DNA of 9,383 nucleotides from Bacteroidales bacterium UBA4347 (GTDB taxonomy: Bacteria > Bacteroidota > Bacteroidia > Bacteroidales > P3): assembly GCA_002394185.1 (NCBI GenBank), contig DGTB01000022.1, forward strand, positions 1-9,383. Reading direction: 5' to 3'. The translations under genes were made by a program, and so were the position numbers. Of this stretch, positions 7,430 to 9,383 are shown piece after piece. Position 1 is the stretch's first letter. The number at the start of each line of letters is the position of its first letter. Below the pieces are notes generated by a model, which searched no databases, was not told the origin of the DNA, and was given only the letters and a program-made list of their open reading frames with translations.

Positions 7430-8398
7430 TTATCGAATGCCGTGTTTGTTGAGAGCGGCGTGGAAGGCGTTGGCGTTGCGTTGGTGCTCGGCGAGTGTGG
7501 AGGCGAAGCGGTGTGTTCCGTCCATTTTTTCGCTGGCACAGAAGTAGATATAGTCGGTTTTCGGGGCGTTGAGGACGGCTTTGATGGTGGCTTTGGAGGG
7601 GAGGCAGATGGGTGCCGGGGGGAGGCCGGTGTGGAGGTAGGTGTTGAAGGGGCTCTCGGTGGCGAGGTGTTTGTGGAGGATGCGGCGGAGGGTGAAGTCG
7701 CCGACGGCGTATTTGACGGTGGGGTCGGCCTGGAGGGGCATGCCGTGCTGGAGGCGGTTGAGGTAGACGCTGGCTATGAGGGGTTTTTCGGCGTTGTTGT
7801 TGGTTTCTTCCTCGACGATGGAGGCGAGCACGACGATGTCGTGAGTGGATAGTGGCTCATCTGTCTGCTGCCAGAAGGCAGCAGATTCTTTCTCCATGCG
7901 CTGCATGAATTGCTCGGGGGTGACGGTCCAGTAGAATTCGTAGGTGTCCTGGAGGACGAGGTGGAAGCTGTCGAGGGGCACGTCGAAGTCATTGTGCATC
8001 AACTTGGTGTTTAGATATTCGTTGAGCTGCTGTGGGGTGCGGAATTTGCCGATGGTGAGGCGGAGGGGGTCCTGCTGGCCGTTGCGCAGTTTGCGCACCA
8101 AGGCGTGCATTTTCATATTGCGCGGCACGAGATAGCTGCCAGGGCGCACGTGCTTGGTGAGGCCGACTGCTCTGGCTTCGAGGTCGAAAACGATGGCCGC
8201 CGGAGTCTTGCGGATTACCACTTCGTGCGCGTCGAGCGTGTCGCGCAGGTCGTCGTAGGTGCAGCCCTGCGGGATGTTGATGCGCACGGGCTCGGTGTCC
8301 CAGTTGGCGGTATGGTAGGGGCCGAGGAAGAGCAAGATGGCGAGCAGGAACGCCAGGGCGCCGCCGACGGCAAGTGTGATAAGGATTGTTTTTTTCAT
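7430..8398 (-). CDS. mltG: Endolytic murein transglycosylase MltG (YceG-like)
   Basis: It is an inner-membrane enzyme that cleaves nascent glycan strands and so ends peptidoglycan chain growth. I chose the start at 8398, giving 322 residues beginning MKKTILIT. The frame is open further upstream to 8470, but that part runs antisense-like through the acetyltransferase gene and lacks protein character. Residues 4-26 form a single transmembrane helix. Residues about 36-110 are a LysM-like part (INIPQGCTYDDLRDTL, GSYLVP). The YceG domain follows, with the catalytic Glu196 in LASIVEEET and the conserved stretches VYLNRLQHGMPLQADPTVKYA and TYLHTGLPPAPI. The ATG overlaps the TGA of the upstream gene as ATGA, so translation is probably coupled. 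The C-terminal ASTLAEHQRNANAF is typical of the family. It looks intact. Confidence 0.95.
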   Translation of the reverse strand: MKKTILITLAVGGALAFLLAILLFLGPYHTANWDTEPVRINIPQGCTYDDLRDTLDAHEVVIRKTPAAIVFDLEARAVGLTKHVRPGSYLVPRNMKMHALVRKLRNGQQDPLRLTIGKFRTPQQLNEYLNTKLMHNDFDVPLDSFHLVLQDTYEFYWTVTPEQFMQRMEKESAAFWQQTDEPLSTHDIVVLASIVEEETNNNAEKPLIASVYLNRLQHGMPLQADPTVKYAVGDFTLRRILHKHLATESPFNTYLHTGLPPAPICLPSKATIKAVLNAPKTDYIYFCASEKMDGTHRFASTLAEHQRNANAFHAALNKHGIR

Positions 8399-8898
8399 AG
8401 GATGAGTTGCATGCGTATTGAATCGATGTATCGGTCGCCCACGAGGAGCCAGTCGCGGAAGTGGCCGCACTCGGTGTATCCGGCTTTGGCAAAGAGGGCC
8501 AGCGAGGCGGCGTTGGTGGCGGCGATGTCGGCGTAGAGGGTGTGGATTGTTTGATTGCTTGATTGTTTGATTGTTTGAGTGGAGTAGAGGTTTTCGAGGG
8601 CGTGGAGCATGGCGAGGGCGTGGCCCTGGCGGCGGTGCTCGGAGGAAACCATGATGCCCACGGCGCAGCGGCGGTTGAGGGGGTCGTAGCTGTAGAGGTC
8701 AATGCAGCCTACAATGAGTGATGAGTGATGAGTGATGAGTGAGGCGTACAGCCTCAGGGAGCCGCTGGAGAGCGAGGCCCCTTCTTCGGCCATCAGCGTT
8801 ATTGCAGGCTGGCAGCCTGCGTCCCATTGTTGCAGGCGGATTCCCTCTCCTGCGGGAGAGGGGGCAGGGGTGAGGCCGGTTAACTGATCTTCCCCCAT
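8395..8898 (-). CDS. GNAT-like acetyltransferase with repeat-derived N-terminus
   Basis: From the ATG at 8898 the product is 167 residues. Residues 62-167 are a recognisable GNAT fold of the RimJ/ribosomal or aminoglycoside-type group: VGCIDLYSYDPLNRRCAVGI, then the acetyl-CoA loop RRQGHA (89-94), the NAAS motif (129-132), and FAKAGYTECGHFRDW near the end. The substrate is unknown. The first 61 residues do not look like the usual N-terminal strand and helices; they are encoded by hairpins and a 7-base tandem repeat. The segment STQTIKQSSNQTI (106-118), between a helix and the next strand, comes from an 8-base tandem repeat. The start overlaps the end of recG by 19 bases, and the stop overlaps the mltG start as ATGA. 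The open frame reaches upstream to 9138, but that extension is a shadow of recG. It may be functional with an altered N-terminus or a decaying gene kept open by its position. Confidence 0.75.
   Translation of the reverse strand: MGEDQLTGLTPAPSPAGEGIRLQQWDAGCQPAITLMAEEGASLSSGSLRLYASLITHHSSLIVGCIDLYSYDPLNRRCAVGIMVSSEHRRQGHALAMLHALENLYSTQTIKQSSNQTIHTLYADIAATNAASLALFAKAGYTECGHFRDWLLVGDRYIDSIRMQLIL
8545..8576. repeat. Four 8-base tandem units inside the acetyltransferase gene
   Basis: On the plus strand the units are GATTGTTT, GATTGCTT, GATTGTTT, GATTGTTT, followed by a partial GAGT. On the coding strand they read as AAACAATC-like units and encode the Gln/Ser/Asn-rich loop near residues 107-118. 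Eight is not a multiple of three, so gain or loss of one unit would shift the reading frame. Confidence 0.9.
8714..8741. repeat. Four perfect 7-base tandem units inside the acetyltransferase gene
   Basis: ATGAGTG is repeated four times without a mismatch; the coding strand reads CACTCAT units, encoding SLITHHSSLI (residues 53-62) immediately before the conserved VGCIDLY strand. A one-unit change would shift the frame and would probably inactivate the acetyltransferase. Confidence 0.92.
8741..8755. repeat. Small inverted repeat, GAGGC arms
   Basis: GAGGC and GCCTC arms of 5 bases enclose GTACA. It abuts the 7-base tandem array and encodes part of LRLYAS. It is short and alone would be unremarkable; it is listed because it belongs to a cluster of repeats in the same 160 bases. 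Confidence 0.5.
8804..8820. repeat. Inverted repeat, 7-base arms, 3-base loop
   Basis: GCAGGCT and AGCCTGC are perfect arms around GGC. On the coding strand it encodes part of DAGCQPAI. This kind of GC hairpin is typical of interspersed intergenic repeats and is unexpected inside a conserved coding domain. Confidence 0.75.
8843..8862. repeat. Inverted repeat, 8-base arms, 4-base loop
   Basis: CCCTCTCC and GGAGAGGG are perfect arms around TGCG. The neighbouring bases on the coding strand (CCTCACCCCTGCC before the hairpin) match a widespread bacterial intergenic palindromic repeat, whose accidental translation gives peptides such as TPAPSPAGEG; that peptide is residues 10-19 of this acetyltransferase frame. 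It lies just after the recG stop and could have begun as the recG-distal spacer. Confidence 0.8.
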
Positions 8899-9383
8899 AG
8901 TATCTTGTTTTTGGAGTTCTGTATGTGTTGCATCAGCAGGGGGTGTGCAGCGAGGGCGGGGTCGGCGGCAAGGAGGTCGCGCACGGCGTTGCGCGTGGCG
9001 CTGACGAGGGGTTCGTCGTCGACGATGGAGGCCAGGCGGAGGTCGAGGGCGCCGCTCTGCTGCAGGCCCTGTATGTCGCCGGGGCCGCGCAGGCGGAGGT
9101 CGGCTTCGGCTATCTGGAAGCCGTCGGTGGTGCTGCACATGGTGCGTATACGCTCCTGCGAGGTGTAGGAGAGGTCGTCCTTGGTCATGAGGATGCAGTA
9201 GGCCTGGTCGGCGCCGCGGCCCACGCGTCCGCGCAGCTGGTGCAGCTGGCTGAGGCCGAAGCGTTCGGCGTTTTCGATGACCATGACGGAGGCGTTGGGC
9301 ACGTCGACGCCCACCTCTATCACCGTGGTGGCCACCATGATGTGGGTGAGGCCGCGTTTGAAGCGGTCCATCTCGAAGGCTTT
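8880..9383 (-). CDS. recG: ATP-dependent DNA helicase RecG, C-terminal part
   Basis: RecG reverses stalled replication forks and processes recombination junctions. Only the last 167 residues are in the window; the frame is open through the right edge (KAFEMDRF). Visible are helicase motif V (IMVATTVIEVGVDVPNAS), motif VI (QLHQLRGRVGRG) with its arginine fingers, and the RecG-specific C-terminal block DGFQIAEADLRLRGPGDIQG. That block covers the TRG-motif region, which couples ATP hydrolysis to movement on DNA. The end, NSKNKILWGKIS, is a natural terminus. Its stop codon lies 19 bases inside the downstream acetyltransferase gene, so the two are probably co-transcribed. Confidence 0.97.
   Translation of the reverse strand, partial: KAFEMDRFKRGLTHIMVATTVIEVGVDVPNASVMVIENAERFGLSQLHQLRGRVGRGADQAYCILMTKDDLSYTSQERIRTMCSTTDGFQIAEADLRLRGPGDIQGLQQSGALDLRLASIVDDEPLVSATRNAVRDLLAADPALAAHPLLMQHIQNSKNKILWGKIS

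Noticed and set aside
8399..8470. Upstream start for mltG, adding 24 residues.
   Set aside because: The extra residues (MRPLPRLAPRGRP...) are read out of frame through the acetyltransferase 3' end and would precede the transmembrane helix with Arg/Pro-rich sequence; the ATGA overlap start fits better.
8545..8862. CRISPR array or integration site suggested by clustered repeats.
   Set aside because: Repeats are 7-8 base direct tandems and isolated hairpins without regular spacers, and no cas or integrase gene is present.
8899..9138. Upstream start for the acetyltransferase, adding 80 residues.
   Set aside because: The added part is Arg/Pro-rich and lies entirely within recG in another frame.

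Overview
The window looks like a GC-rich member of the Bacteroidota, most likely Bacteroidales. The evidence is a near-consensus Bacteroidota promoter (TTTG, then TAnnTTTG 20 bases on) in front of the aspartate-semialdehyde dehydrogenase gene, no Shine-Dalgarno sequences but AT-rich leaders before start codons, a GldH-like lipoprotein, and a giant Gly/Asn-rich surface-type repeat protein. Genus cannot be fixed from the sequence alone.

Layout. Bases 2-3991 (+) are the 3' part of one very long gene that is already open at the left edge. Its product has a non-repetitive N-terminal part, then a solenoid-like array of about 26-residue repeats anchored on [VLI][FY]GG[GSA][NSK]. The gene stops in the middle of a repeat, 6 bases from the converging uvrC stop codon. 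Both stop codons lie inside one 12-base perfect palindrome. Bases 3998-9383 (-) are six tightly packed genes in two apparent transcription units. Unit 1, from the right edge leftward, is recG (partial) > GNAT-like acetyltransferase > mltG, joined by a 19-base overlap and an ATGA overlap. Unit 2 is asd > gldH-like lipoprotein > uvrC, with its own promoter at 7389-7420, a 5-base gap and an ATGA overlap. No stretch over 300 bases lacks a gene; the largest gap is the 74-base mltG-asd spacer that carries the promoter. I saw no tRNA, rRNA, CRISPR, transposase or integrase.

Function. Unit 1 joins replication-fork repair (RecG) with peptidoglycan strand termination (MltG) through an acetyltransferase-like gene. 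Unit 2 joins amino-acid and cell-wall precursor synthesis (Asd), an envelope lipoprotein and nucleotide excision repair (UvrC). These are housekeeping genes whose grouping probably reflects compact packing more than one pathway.

The two most unusual parts are (a) the repeat protein and its abrupt end against uvrC, and (b) the acetyltransferase gene. The N-terminal third and one internal loop of that gene are made of hairpins and 7- and 8-base tandem repeats that look like intergenic repeat DNA held in an open frame. No complete new defence or mobile system is visible.
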